Source: Methylophaga sp.
GTDB taxonomy: Bacteria > Pseudomonadota > Gammaproteobacteria > Nitrosococcales > Methylophagaceae
Direction: 5' to 3'
NCBI GenBank assembly: GCA_030148085.1
Contig: JASBUF010000041.1
Coordinates: forward strand, 22,548-86,547
Length of the DNA: 64,000 nucleotides
Of the stretch, positions 38,346 to 48,012 are shown piece by piece (position 1 is the first letter of the stretch; each line of letters starts with the position of its first letter). A program made the translations under genes and the position numbers. The notes beneath the pieces were generated by a model, which was given only the letters and a program-made list of their open reading frames with translations, ran no database searches and was not told the origin of the DNA.

Positions 38346-40875
38346 TTTGATAGGAGAGGGTTTGGAGAGCGCTCTGTAAGCTTTGCAGTGTCTCTTCAAA
38401 CACTCTGTTCATGTCATCAACCAGATGATGCATTTCTTTGGAGTTAAGCTGCTCAGGTTTTAAGTGCTCAGCCTGACGACACAGTTCTGCCAGCGTTTGG
38501 GCGCCGATTTCTGTCGACGTACCTTTGAGGGCATGCAGGCTTTCGCGGTACTGGTAGTAATCATCCGTCACCGCTTGATTGATGATGCCAAGGTGTTTGC
38601 GACCATCTTCCACAAAGCCGTCAACCAGGTTCGCCAAAAAGTCGACACTGCCGCCGAGTGACTCCAGCTCTTTAAAGTGCTGGTAATTAATCAATCCCAG
38701 CTTGTCTTCAGTGTCGCGGTTCTGTTCCTGTCTGTGTTCGGCTTCGGGCAACTGCTTGGAAAATAGTGCGATGTGAGACAACAATTCCTTGGAATTGATG
38801 GGCTTGGTCAGGAACAGATCAGCCCCCGCTTCTTCGCAACGCTGACGTGCCTCAGGCGTCGCGTCTGCCGTCAGCATAATGGCAGGAATCTCTCTGGTTG
38901 TATCGATAAAGCTTAATGCTTGCAGGATTTCGGTACCGGAGTATTCCGGCATATTCATATCCAGAATCATCAGGTCAATTTCATCATAACGCTGACTGAT
39001 AAGGTCCATCGCCTGTTCACCATTACTGGCAAGTAATACCTGATGACCGAGTTGGCTGAGCATGCCTTCCAATACACGCTGGTTTACCTGATTATCTTCT
39101 GCAATCATGATGGTGAGCTGACGTTTATTATTCGCCTGTGCATGATAGAAGTCGTGAAGACTGACAATATTGCTACCGATATGGTGTGAAGCTTCGACGG
39201 CATGCAGCGCATTGAACACGGTACGTTTATCACTAACATTGGCAATGGCAGACAGGTAGTACAGATTGAGTTCGGCGTGAGCCAATACGTCGTCCGGTGA
39301 CTGAACCAAGATCAGAGATAGTTGATCGAGCTGCGGTTCCTGACTTAACAGCTGGGCATACTGTACCGGGCTGATTCCCGACATGGCCTGCTGTTCAATG
39401 ATCAGTGTGGTGAATGGCTGCTCCCCGGCAATTGCGTTCATTAACGCGGTCATAACCTGAGCTGTGGAGTGAACTGACTGGTGCGGAATCTTCCAGTCAT
39501 CAAGATGTTGTTGCAAGGTAGCAGAGGTCTGCTCACGGGTAAAAATCAGGACGTTTTGCTCAGTCAATTCCAAAGTCTGCTTAGAGTGGGTGTCAAAAGG
39601 AAGTTCGAACCAGAAGGTAGTGCCTATGCCGAGTTCACTTTCTACGCCTATCTCTCCTCCCATGAGTTCAACGAGTTGCTTTGAGATGGTTGTCCCAAGA
39701 CCAGTCCCCTGATATTTAACGGCGCCGGCGTTATTGGCTTGAGTGAAATCTTCAAAAATTTTTTCGATATAGTCGTTTGATATGCCGATACCGGTGTCGC
39801 TGACTTCAAAACGAACCCTGACATGAGAGGCTATTGTATCAGCCCCGACTTGGCGGACCACTAATTTAATATTTCCACTGTCGGTAAATTTGATCGCATT
39901 GCCTATCAGGTTTATCAAGACCTGTCTCAGGTGTTGAGGGTCTCCTAGCAGATCAAAGTCAACGCGCGAATCAATACAATGTGCGAGCTGCAGCCCTTTT
40001 GATTCTGCCATAGCCCGTTGAAGTTGAATAATAGAATTGAGCAAGCCGTGCAGATCAAAGGGGTCTTTCGCGATGTTGATTTTACCGGCTTCGATTTTAG
40101 ATATGTCGAGGACATTTTCAATCAAGCCCAACAGAGTATTGGCCGAGTTTCGCATGATATTCACGAACTCGTGTTGTTGACGGCTCAGTGTTGTTTCACC
40201 GAGCAGATCAGCAATCCCAATGACACCGTTGAGTGGGGTTCTTAGCTCATGAGACATATTGGCCAGAAAGCGGCTTTTGGCTTCATTAGCCAGTTTGGCA
40301 TCACGTATAGCAGCATGTAACTTGTTGATAAGGAAGGCCGAATAAAGCGGTATCAGAATCAGCAGCAAGAGCAGGCTGTAACCTATCGGTTTGTGATGGA
40401 TATCTTCCCAGTAGCTGCCCGTCAGCAAAGCGGTGGTAAAACCGAGAATACCGATGGCTGTAGAGATATAGAGGTAATTACTGCCGTAACGGAAGCCATT
40501 ACCGAGAATGACCCAGAGATAAATGACAAACAGGAAAACACTTTCATCACCGGAATAAAACATCAACACCGAGAGTGATGTCAGATCCAGCCAGATCCCG
40601 GCAATACGCCTGACAGGTGAGGGGCGCGGATTATGAAAAATCGCCGCAGCTATCGCGATAGCGCCGATGTAGTAGGCGAGAGTGATCAGGCTGGGCGTAG
40701 AAAGCAGTGTACTGAGAAATTGCTCGTCCGGGCCCCAGGGAAGCCCGAAATATAAAAAAATCGCCAAGCCGATCGACAGGCGAATTTTTATTGCCTGTTC
40801 CGGTTCGGAGTCTCCCGTTACGGGCAGTACGCGTCGTTTGTTTTGCTTCTTCCCAGCGTCGCCGGCCTCATCCAT
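38335..40875 (-). CDS. rpfC: RpfC, DSF sensor hybrid histidine kinase
   Basis: 846 residues from the ATG that overlaps the rpfG stop (ATGGATGA); further starts inside rpfG exist. Layout: about five membrane helices (40-190), HisKA with NMSHELRTPLNGVIG, HATPase with NLIGNAIKFTD, a degenerate middle segment (~450-610), a receiver with LDMNMPEYSG, and an Hpt domain with HALKGTSTEIG. This is the RpfC architecture, signalling to RpfG. Confidence 0.9.
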   Translation of the reverse strand: MDEAGDAGKKQNKRRVLPVTGDSEPEQAIKIRLSIGLAIFLYFGLPWGPDEQFLSTLLSTPSLITLAYYIGAIAIAAAIFHNPRPSPVRRIAGIWLDLTSLSVLMFYSGDESVFLFVIYLWVILGNGFRYGSNYLYISTAIGILGFTTALLTGSYWEDIHHKPIGYSLLLLLILIPLYSAFLINKLHAAIRDAKLANEAKSRFLANMSHELRTPLNGVIGIADLLGETTLSRQQHEFVNIMRNSANTLLGLIENVLDISKIEAGKINIAKDPFDLHGLLNSIIQLQRAMAESKGLQLAHCIDSRVDFDLLGDPQHLRQVLINLIGNAIKFTDSGNIKLVVRQVGADTIASHVRVRFEVSDTGIGISNDYIEKIFEDFTQANNAGAVKYQGTGLGTTISKQLVELMGGEIGVESELGIGTTFWFELPFDTHSKQTLELTEQNVLIFTREQTSATLQQHLDDWKIPHQSVHSTAQVMTALMNAIAGEQPFTTLIIEQQAMSGISPVQYAQLLSQEPQLDQLSLILVQSPDDVLAHAELNLYYLSAIANVSDKRTVFNALHAVEASHHIGSNIVSLHDFYHAQANNKRQLTIMIAEDNQVNQRVLEGMLSQLGHQVLLASNGEQAMDLISQRYDEIDLMILDMNMPEYSGTEILQALSFIDTTREIPAIMLTADATPEARQRCEEAGADLFLTKPINSKELLSHIALFSKQLPEAEHRQEQNRDTEDKLGLINYQHFKELESLGGSVDFLANLVDGFVEDGRKHLGIINQAVTDDYYQYRESLHALKGTSTEIGAQTLAELCRQAEHLKPEQLNSKEMHHLVDDMNRVFEETLQSLQSALQTLSYQTSQ

Positions 40876-41971
40876 CGTATTGGTACTCTGTCGCCGGCTC
40901 ATCCGCGTAATCAGACTGGATTTGTTTAATAACTTCAATACGTTGCATAAATGCATCCACACACTGTGGATCCAGGTGCGTGCCTGCTTGTTGCTGAATA
41001 TATGCGATGGCTTCGTCAGTCTCCCAGGCATGTTTGTATGGTCTGGCCGATACCAATGCATCAAATACATCGGCTACTGCGACCACTCGGGCTATCAGAG
41101 GAATATCCTCACCTTTAAGACCATTGGGATAGCCTTTGCCATCGAAACGTTCATGATGGTTGAGGGCAATGATGGCACCAATCTGCATATAGCGTGACTG
41201 ACTGTCAGATAAGATGGCATGACCTATTGAGGTATGGGTCTGCATGATTTCCCACTCATGCTCATTGAGCTTGCCGGGCTTAAGCAAAATACCGTCGGGA
41301 ACACCGATTTTGCCGATATCGTGCATGGGCGCCGCATATTCAAGATCATCACAATCCTGTTTGCTGAAACAGCCCAGTGCTTCGGCGATCTGGCGTGAGT
41401 ATTTGGCCATGCGGATAACATGGTTGCCTGTACCTTCATCGCGGTATTCACCGGCTCTGGCAAGACGGAGGATGGTTTCTTTCTCACGCTGGGTAATTTG
41501 GTCGGTAGCCAGTTCCACCTGTCTGGCCAGCCAGTCGGCACGATCCTGAATGATCAGGTGTTGTTCATGCATTTTGAGCAGATTGCGGCAACTGGTGCGG
41601 CATTCAATCTGATCAATCGGGCGAGTCAGGAAGGCAGTAGCGCCTGCTTCCAGCGCCTCGTAGCGAACTTCTTTCTCGCTGACGACGGTGATCATCATCA
41701 GCGGTACATTTTCGCAGTGAGGGCGGGTGCGTACCTCACGGATAAACTCGACGCCGTTCATTTCCGGCATCCGGTAATCGGTAATGATGAGATCGGGATC
41801 ATGCTGATCAATCCAGCTTAGAGCCTCGGTTGGGCTCCCGAAAGCGTGGACATCAAGATTGTCCGCAATCTGTTGAATGACTTTTTCGAGGATAGTGCGA
41901 CCAGTGGTCTGATCGTCAATGATCAGAACATGTTTCTTTTTCTTCAGAATACTCTGCCTCCTGGCACTCAT
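40868..41971 (-). CDS. rpfG: RpfG, receiver-HD-GYP c-di-GMP phosphodiesterase
   Basis: 367 residues from MSARRQSIL; an in-frame ATG at 42052 is possible but would leave almost no leader behind the candidate promoter at 42067-42095. The receiver has IITDYRMPEMNG; the HD-GYP domain has HDIGKIGVPDGIL and HHERFDGKGYP. It degrades c-di-GMP when RpfC senses DSF. First gene of the rpfG-rpfC unit. Confidence 0.9.
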   Translation of the reverse strand: MSARRQSILKKKKHVLIIDDQTTGRTILEKVIQQIADNLDVHAFGSPTEALSWIDQHDPDLIITDYRMPEMNGVEFIREVRTRPHCENVPLMMITVVSEKEVRYEALEAGATAFLTRPIDQIECRTSCRNLLKMHEQHLIIQDRADWLARQVELATDQITQREKETILRLARAGEYRDEGTGNHVIRMAKYSRQIAEALGCFSKQDCDDLEYAAPMHDIGKIGVPDGILLKPGKLNEHEWEIMQTHTSIGHAILSDSQSRYMQIGAIIALNHHERFDGKGYPNGLKGEDIPLIARVVAVADVFDALVSARPYKHAWETDEAIAYIQQQAGTHLDPQCVDAFMQRIEVIKQIQSDYADEPATEYQYDG

Positions 41972-42066
41972 GTAAGGCTGATCGCTTCGCGGTTTGGTTG
42001 TCTCGCCAGTCAAGATAACATACCTCTTATCGTGGCGTTTCTGACTGCGCATCCTGCAATAAAGCC

Positions 42067-42095
42067 ACTTTAACTACCCGGCTAGTCCTTGACAA
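42067..42095 (-). promoter_or_regulatory. Candidate sigma-70 promoter for rpfGC
   Basis: On the minus strand TTGTCA, 17 bases, TAAAGT: 5 of 6 and 4 of 6 consensus bases. Confidence 0.45.
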
Positions 42096-42210
42096 CACTA
42101 CGTTGCAGCCTGGTGTGTACTTGCATGTTCAGTGTAAGTTGTTCAGTCACCTATCCATGCCATTATCGCTAGTGATTTTCATTTCGTCCAGCATCACTGC
42201 CAACTGAATT

Positions 42211-42849
42211 TTAACTGGCGAGGCGAAAGGTTAGATTGAAGCGACATTGGCCTGTCAGGTCATGGTGAGCCAATTTGAGTGGTGAAATGCCATGAAAGCG
42301 TAACCGGTCACCGCCACCCCAGACCACCACATCGCCATGCTCAAGCAAATAGGCATCGGGTTTGTCGGAGCGGCGCAGCCCACCAAACAAAAAGACAGCG
42401 GGAATTCCCAGCGAAACCGACACAATCGGTTGAGTGAAGTCCTTTTCATCCTTGTCCTGATGCAGGCCCATACCTGCACGTGGATAGTAACAATTGATCA
42501 GGCAAACATCTGGGATGAAGTTATCATAATCACATTCTTCGGCAGCTTTTTTTGCCAAGGTCAGAAAAGAGCGTGGCATAGAAGGCCAGGCCAGATCGGA
42601 TAAAGGATCTTCCGTTTGGTAGCGGTAACCTTTGCTGTCGCTTACCCAGCCTACACGGCCGCAGTTGGTCATTTGCGCTGCCATTTGATAGCCACGGCGT
42701 GTGGTCATATGCCGAAGCGGGGATTGACTGGTGATGTGCTTGATATCTGCAAGCAGGTTTGTTGCCTCAGCGCTGGCAAAGCCTTTGAGCAGAAAGCTGT
42801 GTTGTCCAATCATGCGGACAGGCGCTGTTGACATGATTGGGGCCTGCAT
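42211..42849 (-). CDS. alkB: AlkB, Fe(II)/2-oxoglutarate-dependent DNA repair dioxygenase
   Basis: 212 residues. Metal triad: HQDKDE plus the His in RFHGIS; the 2-oxoglutarate arginines are in CRFNLTFR at the C-terminus. It removes methyl groups from 1-methyladenine and 3-methylcytosine. There is no ada gene nearby. A start 15 bases further down (MSTAPVRM) is equally possible. Confidence 0.93.
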   Translation of the reverse strand: MQAPIMSTAPVRMIGQHSFLLKGFASAEATNLLADIKHITSQSPLRHMTTRRGYQMAAQMTNCGRVGWVSDSKGYRYQTEDPLSDLAWPSMPRSFLTLAKKAAEECDYDNFIPDVCLINCYYPRAGMGLHQDKDEKDFTQPIVSVSLGIPAVFLFGGLRRSDKPDAYLLEHGDVVVWGGGDRLRFHGISPLKLAHHDLTGQCRFNLTFRLAS

Positions 42850-42871
42850 GGATATCTGGCTGCATTTGAAG

Positions 42872-43363
42872 CTAGTTCGGCACTACCCGAACATAACCGC
42901 GACTACCCCGGATAAGTGAGGCATAGGTGCCGGGAGTTAAGCGTTCGGATTCATTTTTCACAGCCTGGACGACAGCGATCTTATCCCCACTATCCTTGCG
43001 TAAAATGTACTCCACGCCCAGAGAGGATTCCACTTTTTCTTCAAGAAACTGGCCTGCGATGGCACCGCCGACCAAAGCGATAATAGTGATGGCAACCCCT
43101 GCCGGATTATCAGCCTCGGTAATACCGTATGCTGTTGCACCAGCCACTGTCGCGCCGACCGCTGTACCCCAGCCGGGACGGCCTGATTCATCCAGACCTT
43201 CAATGGTGACGAGACGTGACGAAATAACCCTGACATCTTCTATCGCCATCGATTCACCCACCTCGCTGGCGTAATAGCTGCTTTGTGAGCGTGAGGCGCA
43301 GGCGTAAATAAGCGGCATGAACAGGGCGATCACGAGTACAAGGCGAAAGTGATGCTGATGCAT
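42872..43363 (-). CDS. SlyB/PcpY-type glycine-zipper outer-membrane lipoprotein
   Basis: 163 residues with a lipobox (LIYAC; lipid on the cysteine at about residue 22) and a glycine-zipper segment (GTAVGATVAGATAYG, VGGAIAGQFLEE). The C-terminal part is typical of SlyB-like lipoproteins. Their role is in envelope stability and they often answer to PhoP or stress. Single gene. Confidence 0.85.
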   Translation of the reverse strand: MHQHHFRLVLVIALFMPLIYACASRSQSSYYASEVGESMAIEDVRVISSRLVTIEGLDESGRPGWGTAVGATVAGATAYGITEADNPAGVAITIIALVGGAIAGQFLEEKVESSLGVEYILRKDSGDKIAVVQAVKNESERLTPGTYASLIRGSRGYVRVVPN

Positions 43364-43446
43364 GGTTGTCTCCAGAGAAAGGGACTCAAACAGGTCTCAT
43401 GAAATCATGGACCGCTACTAAAAGCTAATTACTGCAAGCAGGCGCA

Positions 43447-45705
43447 TTAATTTGCCTTCCTGCTTTGCCACCAACGTTTAATGGCTTTACGACCATATCG
43501 GCGTTTGAAATTGACCTTGTAGTCATACAGGTAAAACGGCAGACGCATGCGCCAATTAAAAGACTTGGCTTTGAGCATATTCTGCAGGTAGTAGGACACC
43601 AGAATGTCGCGGCCCTCCCAATGCAGTTTATGGCAGATTCTGGCCAGATCAGAGAGGCGCTGTTTTAGTGGCGTACTACGGTTATAGAAGCGGGCACGGT
43701 TGATATCAATCAGGGTAAAGTCCAGCTGATTATTTTCCTGCTTTTTGATCAAAATATTGCCGCCAGCCAAATCACGGAAAAAGACGCCGTGTTCATGCAT
43801 ACGCAGTAAAAAGTGAGCCAGTTGACGATAGACTTCGTCAGCAGGAATACCGACATAACTGTCAGCACCATCATGAAATGCGACGAGTACTTCACGGGCA
43901 GAGAAGTCATGGTCAACTTTTTCACAGACAAACAGGTTTTGCTTCAAACTGCTATCGCCTTGTTTTTCGAAGTAGGCCAGCGGCTGCGCGGTCGGAATAC
44001 CTCTGCGTGATAATTCGGCGGCAGCTATCCAGCTTCGACGAGCCTTACTCGGTTTAAAGCGATCCAGCAGGCGTTTCTGAATGGGCATTTTGATGGGTTT
44101 CTTAGCAACAACGGTGCGCCCATCCGGTCCTGGCACGGTCCAGATCAGGTTGCGTGCCCGACGCAGTGTCGAGTCGCTATTTGCCTCAGGTAGGTTGCCT
44201 GGGTGTAGCAGTTGGCTCAATTCGCGTGCAGCATCAAGGTTGTCAGCAATCAGCATACCGCGCCAAACACCATCATTGATCGGGTAGTAATGGCCTTGCT
44301 GACGATGTGCAAAGATCGATTCCAGCGGATAAGGCGCAGAGGACTTTTTCAGTTCTACGATATGTGTGGCAGGCCAGAACAGGTAAGTGGGCTTTTCCGA
44401 GATAAACTGTGGCCGTTCGGCACTGCTCAACCCATCACGATCGCGGGCTTCTGCCCGCTGTTGATCACGTTCTTCATAAAGTGCACTGAGCGGGCAGGCT
44501 TTTCCATTAATCGTCCAGGCCACATGGATCAGTTGATCCTGATTGCGGAAGGCATGCACTTCCACATTGTTGCTGGTGGACAGCGGTCCCAAGTAATCAC
44601 TACCTGCAATGCTGTGATTAAATTGCTGTAGCGCATAAAACGCTGGACGTACTCGGAACTGCTCCAGATTGCCAAGTACGCTTTGATAGTGGGTGATTCG
44701 CTCGAGTTCCGGATAGCGGCCACTGCCGTCGTCAATCAGCCCTTCACGCCAGCACAGCATAGGGCCCCAGTAGGCTTGACGCAAGGCACTAGATGCCGCC
44801 AGTAACACCATATAACGTGTCAGGTAATCAGCCTGTTTTTGTTCTTTTTCTGCCAGCAGACGTTCAATCCGTGGCAGGGTCCAGAAAGCGGCGGGTGAAA
44901 TTAAGTCCTTGACCCCCTGCTGAGCACCGATACGTTGCAACAGACGTGCTTTTTTGACCAGATTGACCTTCAGCCGGGTGGCCCACTGGAAGCCAAGGAT
45001 ACGGTGATCGTAGCGTTCCGGCTCGGTGACACGTTCACAGAACAGGTTATTGGTGTGCATGTCGGGCAACATGGCATCTTCGGCCAGCTGTTCGAGTATC
45101 GAAAAAGTATAAAACGGCTCAAAGTCTGAGATATTCGGGCCGATCAGGGTAATACCGTTGGATTTTATGACTTTATGGGCAATGTCCCAGGCGGCAAAAA
45201 AGCCCTTGGTGTTATACCCTGCCCAACGGCGACGGTTGATGGTAGAGCCGACCTCAATGGCAAACAATCTACGACCAAACTCCTTACAGATATGGGTAAC
45301 GAACTGCTCCCACTTTTCCTGTGATGTCGCATCCGTCATGGTGAACGCATCATCAAACGGTTGTACCAGATGCACCACGACTTGCAGATCCGTCAGCAGC
45401 AGCTTGTTCAGCAGCCGAGCTGTCGGCCCGTTTTCGTCCCCATAGCTGACATCGATACGCACATTGCGGATAGCTAATGCCTGCAATTGATTAAGAATGT
45501 AGTCATCGACGGCGGGATCATCCGAGGCGGCAACCCCGACACCGGTAAAGTCCGCTGGCACAGTGTGTGAGGAGGGAGGGATATGACCGTCGGGGAAACT
45601 CAAGCCCCCTTTGAAGACTTGCTTGAGCGCCCTAAACAGCAATGCGCTGTTCATCACAGCAGGGACGGTTTTCTTGGTTTTCGTGGCTGGCGACTGCCCA
45701 GTCAT
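43447..45705 (-). CDS. Fusion of a glycosidase-like domain and an LPS/Kdo kinase-like domain
   Basis: 752 residues. The first ~400 resemble a TIM-barrel glycoside hydrolase (GVGVAASDDP, FAIEVGSTINRRRW, LIGPNISDFEP). The last ~230 are a WaaP/Kdo-kinase-like domain: VVAKKPIK as the ATP-binding lysine, FFRDLAGGNILIK as the catalytic loop (Asp) and FTLIDINRARF as the metal-binding Asp. No signal peptide is seen. Likely modifies a surface polysaccharide or LPS core; which one is unknown. Confidence 0.8.
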   Translation of the reverse strand: MTGQSPATKTKKTVPAVMNSALLFRALKQVFKGGLSFPDGHIPPSSHTVPADFTGVGVAASDDPAVDDYILNQLQALAIRNVRIDVSYGDENGPTARLLNKLLLTDLQVVVHLVQPFDDAFTMTDATSQEKWEQFVTHICKEFGRRLFAIEVGSTINRRRWAGYNTKGFFAAWDIAHKVIKSNGITLIGPNISDFEPFYTFSILEQLAEDAMLPDMHTNNLFCERVTEPERYDHRILGFQWATRLKVNLVKKARLLQRIGAQQGVKDLISPAAFWTLPRIERLLAEKEQKQADYLTRYMVLLAASSALRQAYWGPMLCWREGLIDDGSGRYPELERITHYQSVLGNLEQFRVRPAFYALQQFNHSIAGSDYLGPLSTSNNVEVHAFRNQDQLIHVAWTINGKACPLSALYEERDQQRAEARDRDGLSSAERPQFISEKPTYLFWPATHIVELKKSSAPYPLESIFAHRQQGHYYPINDGVWRGMLIADNLDAARELSQLLHPGNLPEANSDSTLRRARNLIWTVPGPDGRTVVAKKPIKMPIQKRLLDRFKPSKARRSWIAAAELSRRGIPTAQPLAYFEKQGDSSLKQNLFVCEKVDHDFSAREVLVAFHDGADSYVGIPADEVYRQLAHFLLRMHEHGVFFRDLAGGNILIKKQENNQLDFTLIDINRARFYNRSTPLKQRLSDLARICHKLHWEGRDILVSYYLQNMLKAKSFNWRMRLPFYLYDYKVNFKRRYGRKAIKRWWQSRKAN

Positions 45706-45924
45706 AGGGAATCCGTATTAGTAGATGATCACGGGCGGCCTTCGCCTTTACTTAGAAAGGCCCTGAAAAACCGCATGAAAGTAGACATATTTTGAATCTT
45801 CGTATCTTAAAGCACAACTTTTGAGGGCCGGCCTCAGGTTTGTCATCACCTTATAAAGTCAGCATAATCAGGTGAGCAGCTGGATCATAACAATAAGCCG
45901 AAACGGCCATAGAAGAGAGAAACC

Positions 45925-46236
45925 ATGAGTGCGGATCTATACGAACAAGTTAAAAAGAATCCCAAGTTTCAGCAGTTAGTCAGCCGTCGTGCCCGCTGGG
46001 CCTGGGGGCTGGCTGCGATCATTTTACTGATGTATTTCGCCTTTATCTTGCTGATTGCCTTTACGCCGCAATGGCTGGCACAGCCGATGATGAGCGACAG
46101 TGTGATAACAATTGGCATCCCACTTGGCCTCTTGATCATTATTGTTGCCTTTGTGTTGACCGGAATTTATGTACACAAAGCCAACACCGATTTTGATCAA
46201 GCCACACAGCAAATCATCAGCGAGACGGAGCAATGA
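45925..46236 (+). CDS. yjcH: DUF485 membrane protein
   Basis: 103 residues, two membrane helices, as in YjcH. It always accompanies acetate permease ActP, whose gene overlaps it by 4 bases (ATGA). Its exact role is unknown. Confidence 0.92.
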   Translation: MSADLYEQVKKNPKFQQLVSRRARWAWGLAAIILLMYFAFILLIAFTPQWLAQPMMSDSVITIGIPLGLLIIIVAFVLTGIYVHKANTDFDQATQQIISETEQ

Positions 46237-47891
46237 GCCGCGTTTATGTGCTGATGCTTCTCTTATTTAATGGCTTGGGTCAGGCACTGGCTGCAGATGC
46301 CGTGCAGGGTGAGGTGGAGCAACAGGTGCTGAATATGCCCGCGGTGTTGATGTTCCTTATCTTTGTTGCCGCTACCTTGATGATTACTTACTGGGCGGCG
46401 AAGCGTACCCGTTCCGCCTCGGATTATTATGCTGCCGGTGGTGGCATTACAGGATTTCAGAATGGTCTGGCGATTGCCGGTGATTATATGTCGGCGGCGT
46501 CATTTCTGGGGATTTCAGGTCTGGTGTACCTGTCAGGCTATGATGGGCTTATCTATTCCATCGGCTTCTTGATTGGCTGGCCATTGATTCTGTTTCTGAT
46601 CGCCGAAAGGCTGCGTAATCTCGGTCGCTACACCTTTGCCGATGTCGCCTCCTACCGACTGGCACAATTACCCATCCGAACATTGTCAGCATTGGGGGCG
46701 CTCGCCGTTGTCGCGCTTTATCTGATTGCGCAGATGGTCGGTGCTGGCAAGCTGATCCAGATTCTGTTTGGCTTACCGTATGAGTTTGCGGTGATTATTG
46801 TCGGCGTGTTGATGATGCTTTATGTCACCTTTGGCGGCATGATTGCGACCACCTGGGTACAGATCATCAAGGCGGTGTTACTGCTCTCAGGTGCCAGTTT
46901 TATTGCCTTGATGGTGCTTAGTCACGTCAACTTTGATTTTAATGCCCTGTTTGAGCAGGCCATTGCTGTGCATGAAAAAGGCGAGCAGATCATGGGGCCT
47001 GGCGGTCTGGTTTCCGATCCGGTATCGGCTATTTCGCTGGGTGTGGCGTTGATTTTTGGTACCGCCGGCCTGCCTCATATCCTGATGCGATTTTTTACCG
47101 TGGCAGATGCCAAACAGGCACGGCGCTCGGTCTTTTTTGCCACCGGTTTTATCGGCTACTTCTACATTCTGACCTTTGTCATCGGCTTCGGCGCGATTGT
47201 GCTGGTTTCCACCAATCCAGACTTCTTCAACAGTGAAGGGCTGCTTCGGGGCGGCAATAACATGGCGGCGATTCACCTGTCTCAGGCGGTCGGCGGTGAT
47301 ATTTTTCTCGGCTTTATTTCAGCCGTTGCCTTTGCCACGATTCTTGCGGTGGTGTCCGGCCTCACGCTGGCCGGTGCCTCGGCGATCTCCCATGACCTCT
47401 ATGCGAGTGTCATCAAAAAGGGGAATGCAGACAGCAGGGATGAAATCAGTGTGTCACGTATCGCAACGCTGGTGCTCGGTGTGGTGGCAATCGTGCTCGG
47501 CATTTTGTTTGAACGGCAGAACGTAGCGTTTATGGTCGGTCTGGCCTTTGCCATTGCTGCCAGTGCCAACTTCCCGATCCTGATTTTATCGATGTACTGG
47601 TCTCGCTTGACCACCCGCGGTGCGCTGATCGGCGGTTTTGCCGGTCTGGCAACGGCGATAGTGCTGGTGGTGCTGGGCCCGATTGTCTGGGTTGATATTC
47701 TGGGGCATGCCGAAGCGGTATTCCCGTATAAGTATCCGGCTTTGTTTTCCGTGGTGACGGCCTTTGTTCTGATCTGGCTGTTTTCAGTGACCGATAACAG
47801 TGAGCGCGGGGAGAAAGAGCGCGCCCTATTTGAACATCAGTTTATCCGTTCACAGACAGGAATAGGGGCGCATGGAGCAACGAAACATTGA
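46233..47891 (+). CDS. actP: ActP, sodium:acetate (monocarboxylate) symporter
   Basis: 552 residues with 13 or so membrane helices and the sodium:solute symporter signature ([41 protein letters not shown]). An N-terminal signal-like segment ends ALA. Takes up acetate and related short acids. No acs gene is adjacent, unlike in E. coli. Confidence 0.94.
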   Translation: MSRVYVLMLLLFNGLGQALAADAVQGEVEQQVLNMPAVLMFLIFVAATLMITYWAAKRTRSASDYYAAGGGITGFQNGLAIAGDYMSAASFLGISGLVYLSGYDGLIYSIGFLIGWPLILFLIAERLRNLGRYTFADVASYRLAQLPIRTLSALGALAVVALYLIAQMVGAGKLIQILFGLPYEFAVIIVGVLMMLYVTFGGMIATTWVQIIKAVLLLSGASFIALMVLSHVNFDFNALFEQAIAVHEKGEQIMGPGGLVSDPVSAISLGVALIFGTAGLPHILMRFFTVADAKQARRSVFFATGFIGYFYILTFVIGFGAIVLVSTNPDFFNSEGLLRGGNNMAAIHLSQAVGGDIFLGFISAVAFATILAVVSGLTLAGASAISHDLYASVIKKGNADSRDEISVSRIATLVLGVVAIVLGILFERQNVAFMVGLAFAIAASANFPILILSMYWSRLTTRGALIGGFAGLATAIVLVVLGPIVWVDILGHAEAVFPYKYPALFSVVTAFVLIWLFSVTDNSERGEKERALFEHQFIRSQTGIGAHGATKH

Positions 47892-48012
47892 AAGCAATCA
47901 ACATGTAACGTGATGATGTTCAATGTCAATGATATGACTTTTAAAGCTTTTTTAATAAAGCCCGATATAATTAAATAAGCACGGCATCAATTATTTCTTC
48001 GAGGATATAGCC

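Noticed and set aside
40876..41070. N-terminal extension of RpfC
   Set aside because: Lies inside rpfG and has no ribosome site; the ATG overlapping the rpfG stop is a better start.
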